From NCBI GenBank assembly GCA_013216015.1, contig JABSOI010000012.1:1-64000 (forward strand): DNA of 64,000 nt, in the 5' to 3' direction. Position numbers and translations under genes: made by a program. Position 1 is the first letter of the stretch. The number at the start of each line of letters is the position of its first letter. The notes beneath the pieces are model-generated. The model did no database searches and was not told where the DNA came from. It worked only from the letters and a program-made list of their open reading frames with translations. Shown here piece by piece: positions 28,942-39,259 of the stretch. Source of the stretch: Alteromonadaceae bacterium. GTDB lineage: Bacteria > Pseudomonadota > Gammaproteobacteria > Enterobacterales > Alteromonadaceae.

Positions 28942-30303
28942 ATGCCGGAAATTTCAGAACAAGATTATAATCAGCAAAGACTGCAACAGGTAAATGAAGC
29001 ACTTGGTAGCGGTATGTTTGTCTATGTTCGCAAGTTATTTCAAAATATGCCTGCTTACGATCTAGCGCTGATACTTGAATCCTCAACAGCCAAAAGCCGT
29101 CCGGTACTTTGGCAATTAATGGATCCCGATAATCACGGTGAAATTTTAGAAGAGCTTAACGAAGAAGTACGTAAAGGTATTCTCAAAAGCATGCGCCCGG
29201 AGAAACTTGCTGCGGTTGCCGAGGGCATGGATGTTGATGACTTAGCCGAAGTTTTAAGAACCTTACCCGATAGTATTTATCGTGAAGTTCTAAATTCCAT
29301 GGATTCACAAGACCGTGGTCGTGTAGAAGCAGCCCTTTCATTTAATGAAGATACCGCTGGCGGTATCATGAATACCGATACTATCACTATACGACCAGAT
29401 GTCAGTGTAGATGTAGTACTACGATATTTACGATTAAAGGGTGAATTACCTGAAGCCACTGACTCCTTTTACGTGGTTGACCGTAAAGATCTCTTTATCG
29501 GTTCGGTCTCATTAGCCTCCATAGTTACCGCAAAATCTGAAACGATTATTGCTCATCTTATTAATTCTGAAATAGAGGCTGTCACAGTTGATATGGAAGA
29601 CACCGACGTTGCACAATTATTCGAACGTCATGATTGGTTGTCTGCCCCTGTTATCGACGCTCAGGGCCATTTATTAGGTCGTATCACTATAGACGATGTA
29701 ATCGATATTATCCGTGAAGATGCCGAGCATTCCATGATGAGTATGGCTGGTTTAGGCGATGAAGCAGATACCTTTGCTCCTGTCATTAAAAGTACTCAAC
29801 AACGTTCAATCTGGTTGGGTGTAAATTTAGTTACTGCGCTGATAGCCGTGGCTGTTACCAGCATGTTTGACGGCATAATAAGCCAACTTACCATATTGGC
29901 GATCCTGAATTCATTAGTTCCCAGTATGGGCGGTGTCGCTGGAAACCAAACACTAACATTAGTTATAAGAGGCATGGCATTAGGACACGTTGGCGATAGC
30001 AACTCCAGAGCATTATTGAATAAAGAACTCGCCGTCGGATTTTTCAACGGAATTATCTGGGCTTTACTTATTGCAACCGTAGTAGCAATTTGGAAACAAG
30101 ATTTTATGCTCGGCGGCGTTATTGCTTTTGCCATGTTAATGAATATGACTGCCGCAGGTATCGCTGGAGTGTCAATCCCCTTATTATTGAAACGGATGAA
30201 TATTGACCCTGCACTTGCAGGTAGCGTTATCCTGACAACCATTACTGACGTAGTGGGTATATTTGCCTTTCTTGGTACTGCTACTCTCTTGTTAGGTCAA
30301 TAA
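28942..30303 (+). CDS. mgtE: Magnesium transporter MgtE
   Basis: MgtE is a Mg2+-gated channel in the inner membrane. I start at ATG 28942, with AAGGGTG six bases upstream, giving 453 residues. The cytoplasmic N-domain (superhelix, to about 130) contains LNEEVRKGILKSMRPEKLAAV, followed by two CBS domains (about 140-260) and a five-helix membrane domain. The pore signature SLVPSMGGVAGNQTLTLVIRGMALG (near 330) is intact. The acidic Mg-sensing residues in the linker (EDAEHSMMSMAGLGDEADTF) are present. npr-mgtE linkage is common in marine gammaproteobacteria. Confidence 0.95.
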   Translation: MPEISEQDYNQQRLQQVNEALGSGMFVYVRKLFQNMPAYDLALILESSTAKSRPVLWQLMDPDNHGEILEELNEEVRKGILKSMRPEKLAAVAEGMDVDDLAEVLRTLPDSIYREVLNSMDSQDRGRVEAALSFNEDTAGGIMNTDTITIRPDVSVDVVLRYLRLKGELPEATDSFYVVDRKDLFIGSVSLASIVTAKSETIIAHLINSEIEAVTVDMEDTDVAQLFERHDWLSAPVIDAQGHLLGRITIDDVIDIIREDAEHSMMSMAGLGDEADTFAPVIKSTQQRSIWLGVNLVTALIAVAVTSMFDGIISQLTILAILNSLVPSMGGVAGNQTLTLVIRGMALGHVGDSNSRALLNKELAVGFFNGIIWALLIATVVAIWKQDFMLGGVIAFAMLMNMTAAGIAGVSIPLLLKRMNIDPALAGSVILTTITDVVGIFAFLGTATLLLGQ

Positions 30304-30451
30304 TTTTACTTAACCTGAATTCGGGATAATGCATACTTGATAGTCATATAAAATCAATATGTTAATAGATGAAAAGAATGTAATCCATACTATTCAGATA
30401 TTTGATACTCAATCAATACTTCATTTATTTCGATTATCAAAGTAAAACACT

Positions 30452-30565
30452 GTCCATCGGGTTAGCCAACGGCGTAACCCACACACTTTGTAGAGCACAA
30501 CTATCTGATAATACCCATAAAACCTGGTGTTTTGATGGGTTACGGCTTCGGCTAACCCATCCTAC
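30452..30565. repeat. REP/BIME-like palindromic element between convergent mgtE and pmbA
   Basis: Two GC-richer hairpins in opposite orientation lie in an AT-rich gap. GGGTTAGCCAACGGCGTAACCC is written here in two parts as GGGTTAGCC + GTAACCC arms (30459-30480). The second copy, with GGGTTACGG and CGGCTAACCC arms, is at 30537-30558 and is followed by ATCCTACG. Each copy folds on itself, and the pair is inverted relative to each other. A third stem, CCATAAAAC/GTTTTGATGG, lies between them. This GGGTTAGCCGAAGGCGTAACCC-type repeat is widespread in bacteria. A 64-codon frame across it (30402-30596) is not a gene. The rest of the gap 30304-30662 shows nothing else. Confidence 0.75.
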
Positions 30566-30662
30566 GCGCCAAAACCCTTATGCGGCAAATAAATAATGAC
30601 AAAACAATGAGTTGCTGGCGCAGTAACATTTTACGAGGACATTGACAATACGAATTGTATTA

Positions 30663-32018
30663 CTAATTTCCAGACACTTGCATTGAATCAATTAATAGTG
30701 AGCCCGTAAAAATACTGCCACGTTTATCAATATCACTTCCTACAGCGACTAAACCTTTAAAAATGTCCTTCAAATTACCTGATATAGTTACTTCTGAAAC
30801 AGGAAAAGCTATTTTTCCATTTTCAACCCAAAAGCCCGCAGCTCCGCGTGAATAATCACCATTAACAACATTCACACCTTGCCCCATAAGTTCGGTAACC
30901 AAAAAGCCGGTTCCCAATTTTGTTAACATCGCATCGAAATCACCACCGTCAGCATCACCACTAGCCGAAACTAACCAGTTATGTATTCCGCCTGCGTGTC
31001 CGGTTGTAGTAAGCCCTAACTTTCGGGCTGAATAACTGGTCAATAAATATGTTTCTAAATCTCCATTGGCAACTATTGTGCGATCTTGAGTGATAACACC
31101 TTCACTATCGAATGCACTACTTGCTAACGCTTTTGCAATATGTGGTCGTTCGTTAATTGTAAGAAATTCAGGAAATACTTTTTTACCCAATGCATCTAAT
31201 AAAAATGATGATTTACGGTACAGATTGCCACCGCTAATAGCAGAAATAAAATGTCCAAACACTGTATTAGCAATATCTGCACGAAACATCACCGGTACTT
31301 TTTTCGTCTGAATTTTTTGAGCATTCAATCGGGAAAGCACTTCTTTTGAAGCTTGCTGACCAATAAATTCAGCATCATCTAAACCATCAAACTCTCTACT
31401 AACCGTGTAGGCATAATCACGTTGCATATCATCGCCTTCACTGGCTATCATCACACAGCTTAAGCTGTGTCTGGAACTAGGATAACCCACCAATTGACCA
31501 TTACTATTACCGTAAACTTTAAATCCTTCAAAAGTCGCTAATGTTGCGCCGTCGGAATTTGTGATCCTCTTATCGAATGACATCGCACTGTCTTCGCATT
31601 GCTTTGCCATTTCAATCGCTTGCTCGGTTGACAATTTTTTAGGATGGAATAAATCAAGATCTATTGGATTCATTGCCAATAATTCTTTATCGGCTAATCC
31701 AGAGCACTCATCAACAGAAGTATATTTGGCAATATTCACCGCAGCCTGAATGGTTTGGCTTAAAGCTTTTTCAGAAAGATCTGCTGTTGAAGCGCTGCCT
31801 TTACAACCATTTTTATATACGGTAATACCTAAAGCACCATCATTAGTAAATTCTACCGTTTCAACTTCCCCTAAACGAGTATCAACACTCAAGCCTTGTT
31901 GACGACTCATCGAAACTTCTGCATCGTCGGCGCCTAAAGATTTAGCTACGTCCAGTGCTTGGGCTACGCGAATTTTTACCTGCTCAAGTTGATTAATAAT
32001 ACTATCCGATTCTGTCAT
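30663..32018 (-). CDS. pmbA: Metalloprotease subunit PmbA (TldE)
   Basis: PmbA/TldE forms a heterodimeric metalloprotease with TldD that trims unfolded peptides. In E. coli it matures microcin B17 and degrades the CcdA antitoxin. The 451-residue product has the U62 family features: ADDAEVSMSRQQGLSVDTRLGEVETVEF near 30-57, and SYSARKLGLTTTGHAGGIHNW and VVNGDYSRGAAGFWVENGKIAFPVSEVTI near the end. PmbA itself lacks the HEXXXH zinc motif, as expected. The tldD partner lies 0.8 kb away with darP between them. Confidence 0.95.
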   Translation of the reverse strand: MTESDSIINQLEQVKIRVAQALDVAKSLGADDAEVSMSRQQGLSVDTRLGEVETVEFTNDGALGITVYKNGCKGSASTADLSEKALSQTIQAAVNIAKYTSVDECSGLADKELLAMNPIDLDLFHPKKLSTEQAIEMAKQCEDSAMSFDKRITNSDGATLATFEGFKVYGNSNGQLVGYPSSRHSLSCVMIASEGDDMQRDYAYTVSREFDGLDDAEFIGQQASKEVLSRLNAQKIQTKKVPVMFRADIANTVFGHFISAISGGNLYRKSSFLLDALGKKVFPEFLTINERPHIAKALASSAFDSEGVITQDRTIVANGDLETYLLTSYSARKLGLTTTGHAGGIHNWLVSASGDADGGDFDAMLTKLGTGFLVTELMGQGVNVVNGDYSRGAAGFWVENGKIAFPVSEVTISGNLKDIFKGLVAVGSDIDKRGSIFTGSLLIDSMQVSGN

Positions 32019-32190
32019 GATGGTTATTTATGCTCTCTTTATGCTGATACCATTTGGTACGGTTTTGTCAGTAATACCAATCACACAACTAGTGTAAATA
32101 ATATATATAGACGATTAGAGTTATTTGCCTTACTGAGTTTAATGTATACTAGTGCTAATTCCCATTCTATATACATTAATACTGAACATT

Positions 32191-32712
32191 ATGCCCCACT
32201 CTGCAAACGATATCGACGAATTAGATGAAGATTTAAAAAGTAAATCAGAAATAAAACGGGAAATGCTGCAATTGCAAAAATATGCACAAAAGCTCGTCGA
32301 AATGTCTAAACACCAGCGTAGTCGCTTACCTCTCACTGAAGAACTTAAAGCAGACATGATTTTAGCTGACAAAATTCAAAACAAACATGAAGCTTTACGA
32401 CGTCACATCAGACACATGGCCAAAGTATTGCTGGAAACTGATCTTGAGCCTATAAATCACGCCATGGATGTTATGGCAAATAAACATCAACAGGAAACAG
32501 CAAAGTTTGTTCGTTTAGAACAACTACGCGATGAGCTGATTAACACCGGCAGCGAAGCCATTGAGGCTTTATTAGCTGAATATAACAAAATGGATAGACA
32601 ACAACTTCGTCAATTAGTACGACAAGCCAGCAAAGAGAAAAAAGCTGAAAAACCAGGTAAATATTACCGTGATTTATTTAGTTATTTAAAAAAATTTACT
32701 CGCCAAACTTAG
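32191..32712 (+). CDS. darP: DarP (YjgA), late 50S assembly factor
   Basis: DarP/YjgA (DUF615) binds the 50S subunit and assists late maturation around the peptidyl transferase centre. The 173-residue product starts at ATG 32191 (MPHSANDIDELDEDLKSK); the frame is open 13 codons further. It is almost all helix and highly charged, with KSKSEIKREMLQLQKYAQKLVEMS at the N-terminus and LRQLVRQASKEKKAEKPGKYYRDLFSYLK at the end. It is divergent from pmbA, the classic arrangement. The gap between them contains AATACCAAT at 32073. Confidence 0.93.
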   Translation: MPHSANDIDELDEDLKSKSEIKREMLQLQKYAQKLVEMSKHQRSRLPLTEELKADMILADKIQNKHEALRRHIRHMAKVLLETDLEPINHAMDVMANKHQQETAKFVRLEQLRDELINTGSEAIEALLAEYNKMDRQQLRQLVRQASKEKKAEKPGKYYRDLFSYLKKFTRQT

Positions 32713-32735
32713 CTATAAATAAAAAGTAAGAATAT

Positions 32736-32762
32736 AAAAACCTCACATTGTTTGAGGTTTTT
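32736..32762. terminator. Bidirectional terminator between convergent darP and tldD
   Basis: AAAAACCTCA (32736-32745) and TGAGGTTTTT (32753-32762) are perfectly complementary around a seven-base loop, with T-runs on both strands. It is placed between the ends of darP and tldD. Confidence 0.85.
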
Positions 32763-32824
32763 ATAGATTGTTTAAATTTTTTAGAATTAATCACATATGT
32801 TGTTAAACAGTGTAAATTAATAAA

Positions 32825-34264
32825 TTATTGCGTACCACCAATGGTCATCTCATCAATTTTCAATGTAGGTTGGCCAACTCCTACAGGAATACTTTGACCA
32901 TCTTTTCCACAAACACCGACTCCCATATCAAGGGATAAATCGTTACCGACCATGCTGACTTGTTTCATTGCTTGGGGCCCACTGCCAATAAGTGTCGCGC
33001 CCTTAATTGGCGAGGTGATCTCACCATCTTCAATTAAATAAGCTTCAGAGCTGGTAAAAACAAACTTTCCGGAGGTTATATCCACCTGTCCACCAGCAAA
33101 ATTAGGCGCGTAAATACCTTTTTTCACAGATTTAATAATGTCTTTTGGATCAGACTCTCCTGCAAGCATATAAGTATTGGTCATTCTTGGCATAGGTAAA
33201 TGCGCATATGACTCACGACGACCATTACCTGTAGATTTAAGGCCCATCAATGAAGCATTATGCTTATCTTGCATATAACCTTTTAAAATTCCGTTCTCAA
33301 TCAAAATATTATATTGTCCAGGCGTTCCTTCATCATCAATATTGACCGAACCGCGACGATTTACCAGCGTACCATCATCAACAATAGTACAAAGCTGTGA
33401 AGTTACCTGTTGACCAATTTTTCCGGAAAAAGCTGAAGAGCCTTTCCGATTAAAATCACCTTCCAGACCATGCCCAACTGCTTCATGTAACAATACGCCA
33501 GGCCAACCACTGCCAAGTACAACAGGAAACATCCCGGCAGGAGCGTCAATAGCCACTAAATTAACTAATGCAATACGAACAGCTTCCTCGGCATATTTAA
33601 GAAATCTGGCCTGATCATTTTCAACTTCAAAGAAGTAACTATAATCAGTACGTGCACCACCACCTGAACTACCACGTTCACGTTCGCCGTTATCTTCAAC
33701 CAATACCGAACAATTTAAACGCACTAATGGCCTTACATCCGTCGAATATGTTCCATCACTTGCTGCAACTAAAATAGTCTCGTATACACCTGATAAACTG
33801 ACAATAACTTGTTTAACCCGTTTATCCTGCGCACGGGCATGAGTTTCCATTTCATGTAACAAGTTTATTTTATTCTCTTGAGATAAACTCGCTAATGGGT
33901 CAATGGCTTGATACTGCTTGCACACCGTTTGTCTATTAAACACCTTAATCTTGCCACTAACACCCGCATTAGCAATGCCCATCGCAGCATCTGCAGCTTT
34001 TTGTAAAGCAATAGGCGAGATATCATCAGAGTAAGCAAATCCGGTCTTTTCACCTGAAATAGCACGAACACCAACACCACGTTCAATATTGTATGAGCCT
34101 TCTTTAACAATGCCATCTTCTAACATCCATGACTCATGTCGACTGGCTTGAAAATATAGATCAGCAAAATCAACTTTGTGCAGAAACATACTATCAAGAG
34201 TTTTACTTAGTAAGGCTTCATCAATTTGGCTATCAGCCAAGAGCTCGCGCTCAACATTATTCAT
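32825..34264 (-). CDS. tldD: Metalloprotease subunit TldD
   Basis: TldD carries the zinc site of the TldD-PmbA protease. The 479-residue product contains [11 protein letters not shown] with His260, Glu261 and His265 (HEXXXH). It also has [33 protein letters not shown] near 48-80 and [35 protein letters not shown] further on. All expected motifs are intact, so with pmbA the complete protease is encoded here. It lies between the nitrilase and darP. The yhdP-nitrilase-tldD neighbourhood is conserved. Confidence 0.96.
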   Translation of the reverse strand: MNNVERELLADSQIDEALLSKTLDSMFLHKVDFADLYFQASRHESWMLEDGIVKEGSYNIERGVGVRAISGEKTGFAYSDDISPIALQKAADAAMGIANAGVSGKIKVFNRQTVCKQYQAIDPLASLSQENKINLLHEMETHARAQDKRVKQVIVSLSGVYETILVAASDGTYSTDVRPLVRLNCSVLVEDNGERERGSSGGGARTDYSYFFEVENDQARFLKYAEEAVRIALVNLVAIDAPAGMFPVVLGSGWPGVLLHEAVGHGLEGDFNRKGSSAFSGKIGQQVTSQLCTIVDDGTLVNRRGSVNIDDEGTPGQYNILIENGILKGYMQDKHNASLMGLKSTGNGRRESYAHLPMPRMTNTYMLAGESDPKDIIKSVKKGIYAPNFAGGQVDITSGKFVFTSSEAYLIEDGEITSPIKGATLIGSGPQAMKQVSMVGNDLSLDMGVGVCGKDGQSIPVGVGQPTLKIDEMTIGGTQ

Positions 34265-34278
34265 TAGACATCAACTTA

Positions 34279-35121
34279 TTATTTTAAAAAATCGGTGGTA
34301 AATTTATTGTGCTTATTAATCGGCATACTGGTACGTACCCGATTAAGCTCTTCGTTAGAATATTGCGCACTAATCACCCCTTCCCCACTTTCAAGACAGC
34401 AAAGAATTTCTCCCCAAGGGCTTATAATTACGCTGTGACCCCAGGTTTCACGCCCATTGGCATGAATACCTTCTTGACCTGCTGCAATAATATAAACTTG
34501 ATTTTCAATAGCTCTTGCTTGCAACAGCGTCTGCCAATGCGCCTTTCCTGTAACACGTGTAAAAGCACTGGGTACAGTTATAATATCGGCAGCTTGATTA
34601 CGCAATTGGCGATAAAGTTCAGGAAATCTTAAATCATAACAAACAGACAAACCAACATTGCCTACTTCAGTTGGTAATACAACGACCTGCTCACCCGCTT
34701 TAGTATACAAAGATTCTCGATATTGTTTCTCATTATCTTTCACATCAACATCAAATAAATGAATTTTATTGTACTGACCTAAAACTTTACCATCAGGTGA
34801 AAATACGCAACAAGTATTTGTGAATTTATCTTCATCTTGAACCAGTAGTGGAATAGTACCTGCAACTAAGGTTACTCTATACTGCTTTGCAAGCGCTGAT
34901 AAACCTTTTAATAACTCTTTGCTGTCTACCGTTTTTTCAGCTAACGTAAGTTGTTCTGCGTCTTTACTACCAAAAAACAAACAACACTCAGGCAACACAA
35001 CCAAATGCTTTTCTTCACTTAACGATGTTTGCTCCAGAATAGTAAGCTGTCTGGAAATTGCCGCAAGGTTCTCTTTAATATCAGGCCCAGAGCATAATTG
35101 AATTGCCGATAACTTAATCAT
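34279..35121 (-). CDS. Carbon-nitrogen hydrolase, Nit-type amidase
   Basis: This member of the nitrilase superfamily is closest in layout to the Nit1/Nit2 branch, which in several organisms hydrolyses deaminated glutathione or omega-amides. The 280-residue product has the Glu-Lys-Cys triad: Glu45 in VVLPECCLFF, Lys119 in QYNKIHLFDV, and Cys161 in LSVCYDLRFPELYR. The length fits the branch. It starts 46 bases after yhdP and ends 15 bases before tldD, so the three are probably co-transcribed. The substrate cannot be fixed from sequence alone. Confidence 0.88.
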   Translation of the reverse strand: MIKLSAIQLCSGPDIKENLAAISRQLTILEQTSLSEEKHLVVLPECCLFFGSKDAEQLTLAEKTVDSKELLKGLSALAKQYRVTLVAGTIPLLVQDEDKFTNTCCVFSPDGKVLGQYNKIHLFDVDVKDNEKQYRESLYTKAGEQVVVLPTEVGNVGLSVCYDLRFPELYRQLRNQAADIITVPSAFTRVTGKAHWQTLLQARAIENQVYIIAAGQEGIHANGRETWGHSVIISPWGEILCCLESGEGVISAQYSNEELNRVRTSMPINKHNKFTTDFLK

Positions 35122-35167
35122 TCACACCACTTTTTATCATTAATAGTAACAATCATCCCTAGCAAAA

Positions 35168-38100
35168 CTAACTATCGTCATTTAATTTATTTTTTAAAAC
35201 ATCACTGGGGGTTAAATTCTTTATTTTTTCCTGATTGGCAGGTTGCAGTTTTTTCTGTGAACTATCTACAATTTGTGGCGGAGTTGATTGTCCTACACGA
35301 ATATCCTTGCTCTTACGATTAACTTCCCGAATATTAGGTGTTTTCACCGTCCCTGTCAGTTCAAAATTTACTTCGTAGACAACTTTGGAGGTGATCACCT
35401 CATTTAAAGCAACCCCAGCGAGAAAAGTCACCGGATTCAACGTTGCTATCCAAGCTAATGCCGGTAAGTTAGATGTTAGATTAGTTTTATAAGATAATCG
35501 GTAATCTAAAATACCTTTAGCGAGCTGAGTATTCCCTTTCATTAACAAATCGCCGGCCGAACCGTTTAATTTAATATTGTCAGAATACAAAATCCCATCA
35601 GTTAAATTAAAATCTGCGGTTATATCATTATAAAACATTCCATCAGCAAATATATCTCTAAAATCTAATTTTAATTTTCGTACTAAAGATTGCAAACTCA
35701 ATACAGACAGTATTCTCGCACCGTCAGGAACATCGGCAAGGTAACCATCATCCAACTTAGTTGAGAGTTTACCGTTGAGATTAGCTAATGAGAAATTCTG
35801 TGGCCCACCAGACCAGCTAATATCAATATTTGATTTGGAGCCACTATCTTTAATGCCCGAAGAAAAACCCAGCTTTTCAATTTCATGCCCAATATCTTTA
35901 GTGGTTAATTTACCAATAACTTGTGTCTTTGAGATATCACTATTGTGGATCCAACTGCCATCAAGGGATAACTCTGTCTTTTCTCTTTTAGCGAATAGTC
36001 GTTTTAAGACAAGAACATCAGTTTCCTCCCGCACAATGTCAAATTCTAGCTTGCCTAAATCAAGGTTACTAAATTTGCAACTGTTACATTGAAAACGCAC
36101 AGGTGGAATGTCACTGAAAATAGCATCATTCTCAATTCTTATTTTAACAAGCGCTGCTTTTAGCTTTTCAAGGTCAATTTCATCAGCAACATCTTCATTG
36201 GCTGTCTTTGCAATTTTATTTTCAGCTATTTTTTCTTTAGTCTTTGCAAAGTGAATAAAATCTGCGTTTACTTCAATTCCTTCCTCATGCCAGTCAGGAT
36301 AAAATTTTATCTGGCTCCGAGCTTCTTTTGCATTAAGCTGTAATAGCCACCACCGTTCTTTGTCAAACAAATCAAATGAAACATCCGTTAAAGATTGACT
36401 GCCAATATCCAGCTTACCAATTGAGCCTCTTATACGCTCTGGCTTTACAACTAAACTATGACTGGTTATTTCAGGTTCATTTGTATTGGAATTTGTATTT
36501 GTGCTATCAATAATATCCTTAACAAATGGCTGCCATTGTAATAAGTTAGCTTGGGGCAAATTGGTCGTGATAAGAAATCCCTCCGTGGGTAACAACATTT
36601 GTTCGTCACCTAACACCAAGTGCGCCTTAGTGAATTGAGAAGTACCATGATCTAACATGCCATAGAAGCTTAACTGATTTCCCATACTCAAGTTAAAGGT
36701 TGATTGATTAAGTTGTCCCGAAATTTTTGCCAGCAAAGGTAAAGTTGACTGTTGTTTTTTAGTATAAGGTGCAGGGAAATTCAGCTCGGTTTGAGCAAGA
36801 TCTGAACGAACATCAAAATCGTAGGAAAAACCACCATCATGAAACATATACAGCGATAAATCCCCTTGCCAATCAAAAGTACCTTTAACATATTTTTTCA
36901 ATAACTCGGGAACATATTTGTGCCATTTATCATCCTGCCAATTTGCGTTTATGGTAATATCAGTACCATAATGATTTATTTCATCATTCGCTTTAACAGA
37001 TACAACTAACGGTAAACCTTGCCAATGTAATGATAAATCTTCAACCTCTATAACATTATTATTAAAGCTTAGCTGACCATTAACCTGACTGAAATTCAAC
37101 TGTGGTGATTCTAAAGATACGTTATTATTATTTAAATTAATAAAACCTTTTGCCACAGAACCATCTTTGGATTTTAGGGGTAAAGTAAGGTTGAACTCTC
37201 CTGAAATGTTCTTTGCAATAGCTATTTGAGTTAATGTTTTACCCACAGTATCAGCCAGAGGACTACTTAACATTAAATCCCTTACATGATCAGGATTTGT
37301 TTCATCTAACTCTACGTTTACGGTTAATACCTGATCACCTGATAATTCCAGAATTTGGGCTTCCACACCGTCAACACGCATGCCCGACAAATTGCCTTTT
37401 CTGCCATGTATCAACATACTGTTATTAGTAAAATTTAGATTAGCTGAAAAATCATTGATCGCGGGCCATTCTGAGGCGAATTTAAAAACAGCATCAGTAA
37501 GTTCAGCATCTACAGTAAAAATACCACTGTAGTCTTTAAAAGGGAATTTCCCTAAAGGTCCATGAAATAAAATCTGCGCCTGACTAAGTTCCCCCTTCAC
37601 CAAAGCACCGTCAAGATAATTAACCAAATTTTCTCCCATCAACATATATGGGTAATAGTGATTAGCATTAACAACATTGAGATTTGAGACTGAGGCTAGT
37701 AATGACATTTGTACCAAATCATTTTCAGGAATTTTTACACCAATATCACCCGACAATGTTAGTTCATCAGAAATAATTGAGATACTAGTTGCGTCAAATC
37801 GCCACGGCCTTTCACTGAAATCTGCGCTAACAGTTGCAGATAACTGGTTGTAAGGCAACGCTTGTTTAAAATGCTGATCAAAATCTAAAGTGCCATCTTT
37901 CGCAGCAAGTTCAATTTGAAATTTATTATCCGAATAGATCAAACTGCCTGACACATTATCTAAACCTGGGATCCCTTGACTATATTGTGAATTAACATCA
38001 GAAAAAGTTGCGGAAAATTTACTGCCTTGATGATTTTTATAGAAATAAATATCTTTCACATCGCCATTTAGCGCAAGTTCAGCAACCATCTTGCTGTTAA

Positions 38101-39181
38101 ATTCATCATTAGAAAATAGTGGAAACAGTTTTTTTAATCCAGATAAATCAAGGTAAGTAAGATAAGCAAATAATTCATCGCCATTTTTTCTGGCTTCTAT
38201 ACTTAATTCTTGCCATTTATCCTGATTAATTTTTAATTGAAGAGGTGTGGAACGTAAGGTTAATTGATTAGATTTATCTAAACCTCCAACAAAAAACTGC
38301 CCCTGATGCATACTGATACTTTGATTTTTATCTCCATTCTGCCAACTTATCTCGTTATCACCTAATACAACTTGTAAGCTCTTGGCCAAACCATCTTCAA
38401 TGCTTAACCAGGCATCGAAATTAATAGTTGAGTGTGTAATTTCTTTTTCAATTACAAATACTTCATCTAACCAAGGTGTAATATTAAGTTCATTGCCCTG
38501 CAGATATATCTGCCCATTCATATTCTGGCTATTAGAGCCTTCAATATCAATCAGCAATTTCAAGTTATTTGAAGATAAACCATCAACAATTACATCACCC
38601 GTTGCAAGATGGCGGTTCTCTTTATTATTCCAATTTAACTGACTAATTAAAAAGGTATGCTCTTCTAGTTCGGTTCGATAAATAACCTGACTATTACTTA
38701 ATGAAAATTGACTGATACGTTTGAGAAATAATTCACTGAAATTACTAAGCAATGATGCTTCTATAGCTAATTTGCTATTGTCAGTTCTATCTGATTCATC
38801 AACATATTGATCTAGATAAACTTTAGCTCCGTCTAAATTAAGATCATAAGAAATTATTTCCCAGGCAGCTAAACTAGCCCAGAAATCAATACTTATTGCA
38901 ATTTTTCTAATATAGACTTCTGCAAGTTCCGTTTGCAATAAATTAACATTTTCAACAATTAAAGTCGGGCCGTAGCGCTGCCACTCCATATTTAATGAAC
39001 CAATAATAATATTACTGTTATAACTGGTGTTTATATAATCTTGGAAACTTTGACGATACTGATGGGCATAAGGTATGAATAAACGTAACGAACTAATGAG
39101 CACAGCAAAAACCACCAGCAATATTGCCAGAATTTTATACAGTTTATTTAACCACTTATTAAATACTCTTGAAATACTCAT
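35168..39181 (-). CDS. yhdP: YhdP, AsmA-like lipid transport protein
   Basis: YhdP is a very large inner-membrane-anchored periplasmic protein of the AsmA-like/VPS13-type family. With TamB and YdbH it carries phospholipid to the outer membrane. The 1337-residue product has an N-terminal transmembrane helix (about 12-33) and then long beta-rich repeats forming the predicted hydrophobic groove (DUF3971). A conserved C-terminal AsmA-like region follows (RILSVLSLQSLVRKLKLDFRDIFADGMFYNDITADF). The C-terminal tail is hydrophilic. The length agrees with E. coli (1266). It is followed by the nitrilase and tldD. A large MITE-like element lies upstream. Confidence 0.93.
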   Translation of the reverse strand: MSISRVFNKWLNKLYKILAILLVVFAVLISSLRLFIPYAHQYRQSFQDYINTSYNSNIIIGSLNMEWQRYGPTLIVENVNLLQTELAEVYIRKIAISIDFWASLAAWEIISYDLNLDGAKVYLDQYVDESDRTDNSKLAIEASLLSNFSELFLKRISQFSLSNSQVIYRTELEEHTFLISQLNWNNKENRHLATGDVIVDGLSSNNLKLLIDIEGSNSQNMNGQIYLQGNELNITPWLDEVFVIEKEITHSTINFDAWLSIEDGLAKSLQVVLGDNEISWQNGDKNQSISMHQGQFFVGGLDKSNQLTLRSTPLQLKINQDKWQELSIEARKNGDELFAYLTYLDLSGLKKLFPLFSNDEFNSKMVAELALNGDVKDIYFYKNHQGSKFSATFSDVNSQYSQGIPGLDNVSGSLIYSDNKFQIELAAKDGTLDFDQHFKQALPYNQLSATVSADFSERPWRFDATSISIISDELTLSGDIGVKIPENDLVQMSLLASVSNLNVVNANHYYPYMLMGENLVNYLDGALVKGELSQAQILFHGPLGKFPFKDYSGIFTVDAELTDAVFKFASEWPAINDFSANLNFTNNSMLIHGRKGNLSGMRVDGVEAQILELSGDQVLTVNVELDETNPDHVRDLMLSSPLADTVGKTLTQIAIAKNISGEFNLTLPLKSKDGSVAKGFINLNNNNVSLESPQLNFSQVNGQLSFNNNVIEVEDLSLHWQGLPLVVSVKANDEINHYGTDITINANWQDDKWHKYVPELLKKYVKGTFDWQGDLSLYMFHDGGFSYDFDVRSDLAQTELNFPAPYTKKQQSTLPLLAKISGQLNQSTFNLSMGNQLSFYGMLDHGTSQFTKAHLVLGDEQMLLPTEGFLITTNLPQANLLQWQPFVKDIIDSTNTNSNTNEPEITSHSLVVKPERIRGSIGKLDIGSQSLTDVSFDLFDKERWWLLQLNAKEARSQIKFYPDWHEEGIEVNADFIHFAKTKEKIAENKIAKTANEDVADEIDLEKLKAALVKIRIENDAIFSDIPPVRFQCNSCKFSNLDLGKLEFDIVREETDVLVLKRLFAKREKTELSLDGSWIHNSDISKTQVIGKLTTKDIGHEIEKLGFSSGIKDSGSKSNIDISWSGGPQNFSLANLNGKLSTKLDDGYLADVPDGARILSVLSLQSLVRKLKLDFRDIFADGMFYNDITADFNLTDGILYSDNIKLNGSAGDLLMKGNTQLAKGILDYRLSYKTNLTSNLPALAWIATLNPVTFLAGVALNEVITSKVVYEVNFELTGTVKTPNIREVNRKSKDIRVGQSTPPQIVDSSQKKLQPANQEKIKNLTPSDVLKNKLNDDS

Positions 39182-39259
39182 GAAACTTCATTTAACACCA
39201 ATTAAATTTATTTTAGCAGCTCAAACATTATAAATTGTTCAAGAGCCATACCTTCCGAT

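Noticed and set aside
30402..30596. 64-codon open frame with the string RLRLTHPTRQNP
   Set aside because: It is a translation of the GGGTTA/TAACCC palindromic repeat, a well-known source of false small proteins.
30663..34264. TldD/PmbA as part of a peptide-modification (RiPP) or toxin system
   Set aside because: Both protease genes are in their usual housekeeping neighbourhood with darP and yhdP. No precursor peptide or modifying enzyme is nearby.
35168..39181. Open frames on the plus strand inside yhdP and mshQ (for example 35775-36092, 46192-46520)
   Set aside because: They are antisense to long, well-supported genes and carry no recognisable domain or ribosome site.
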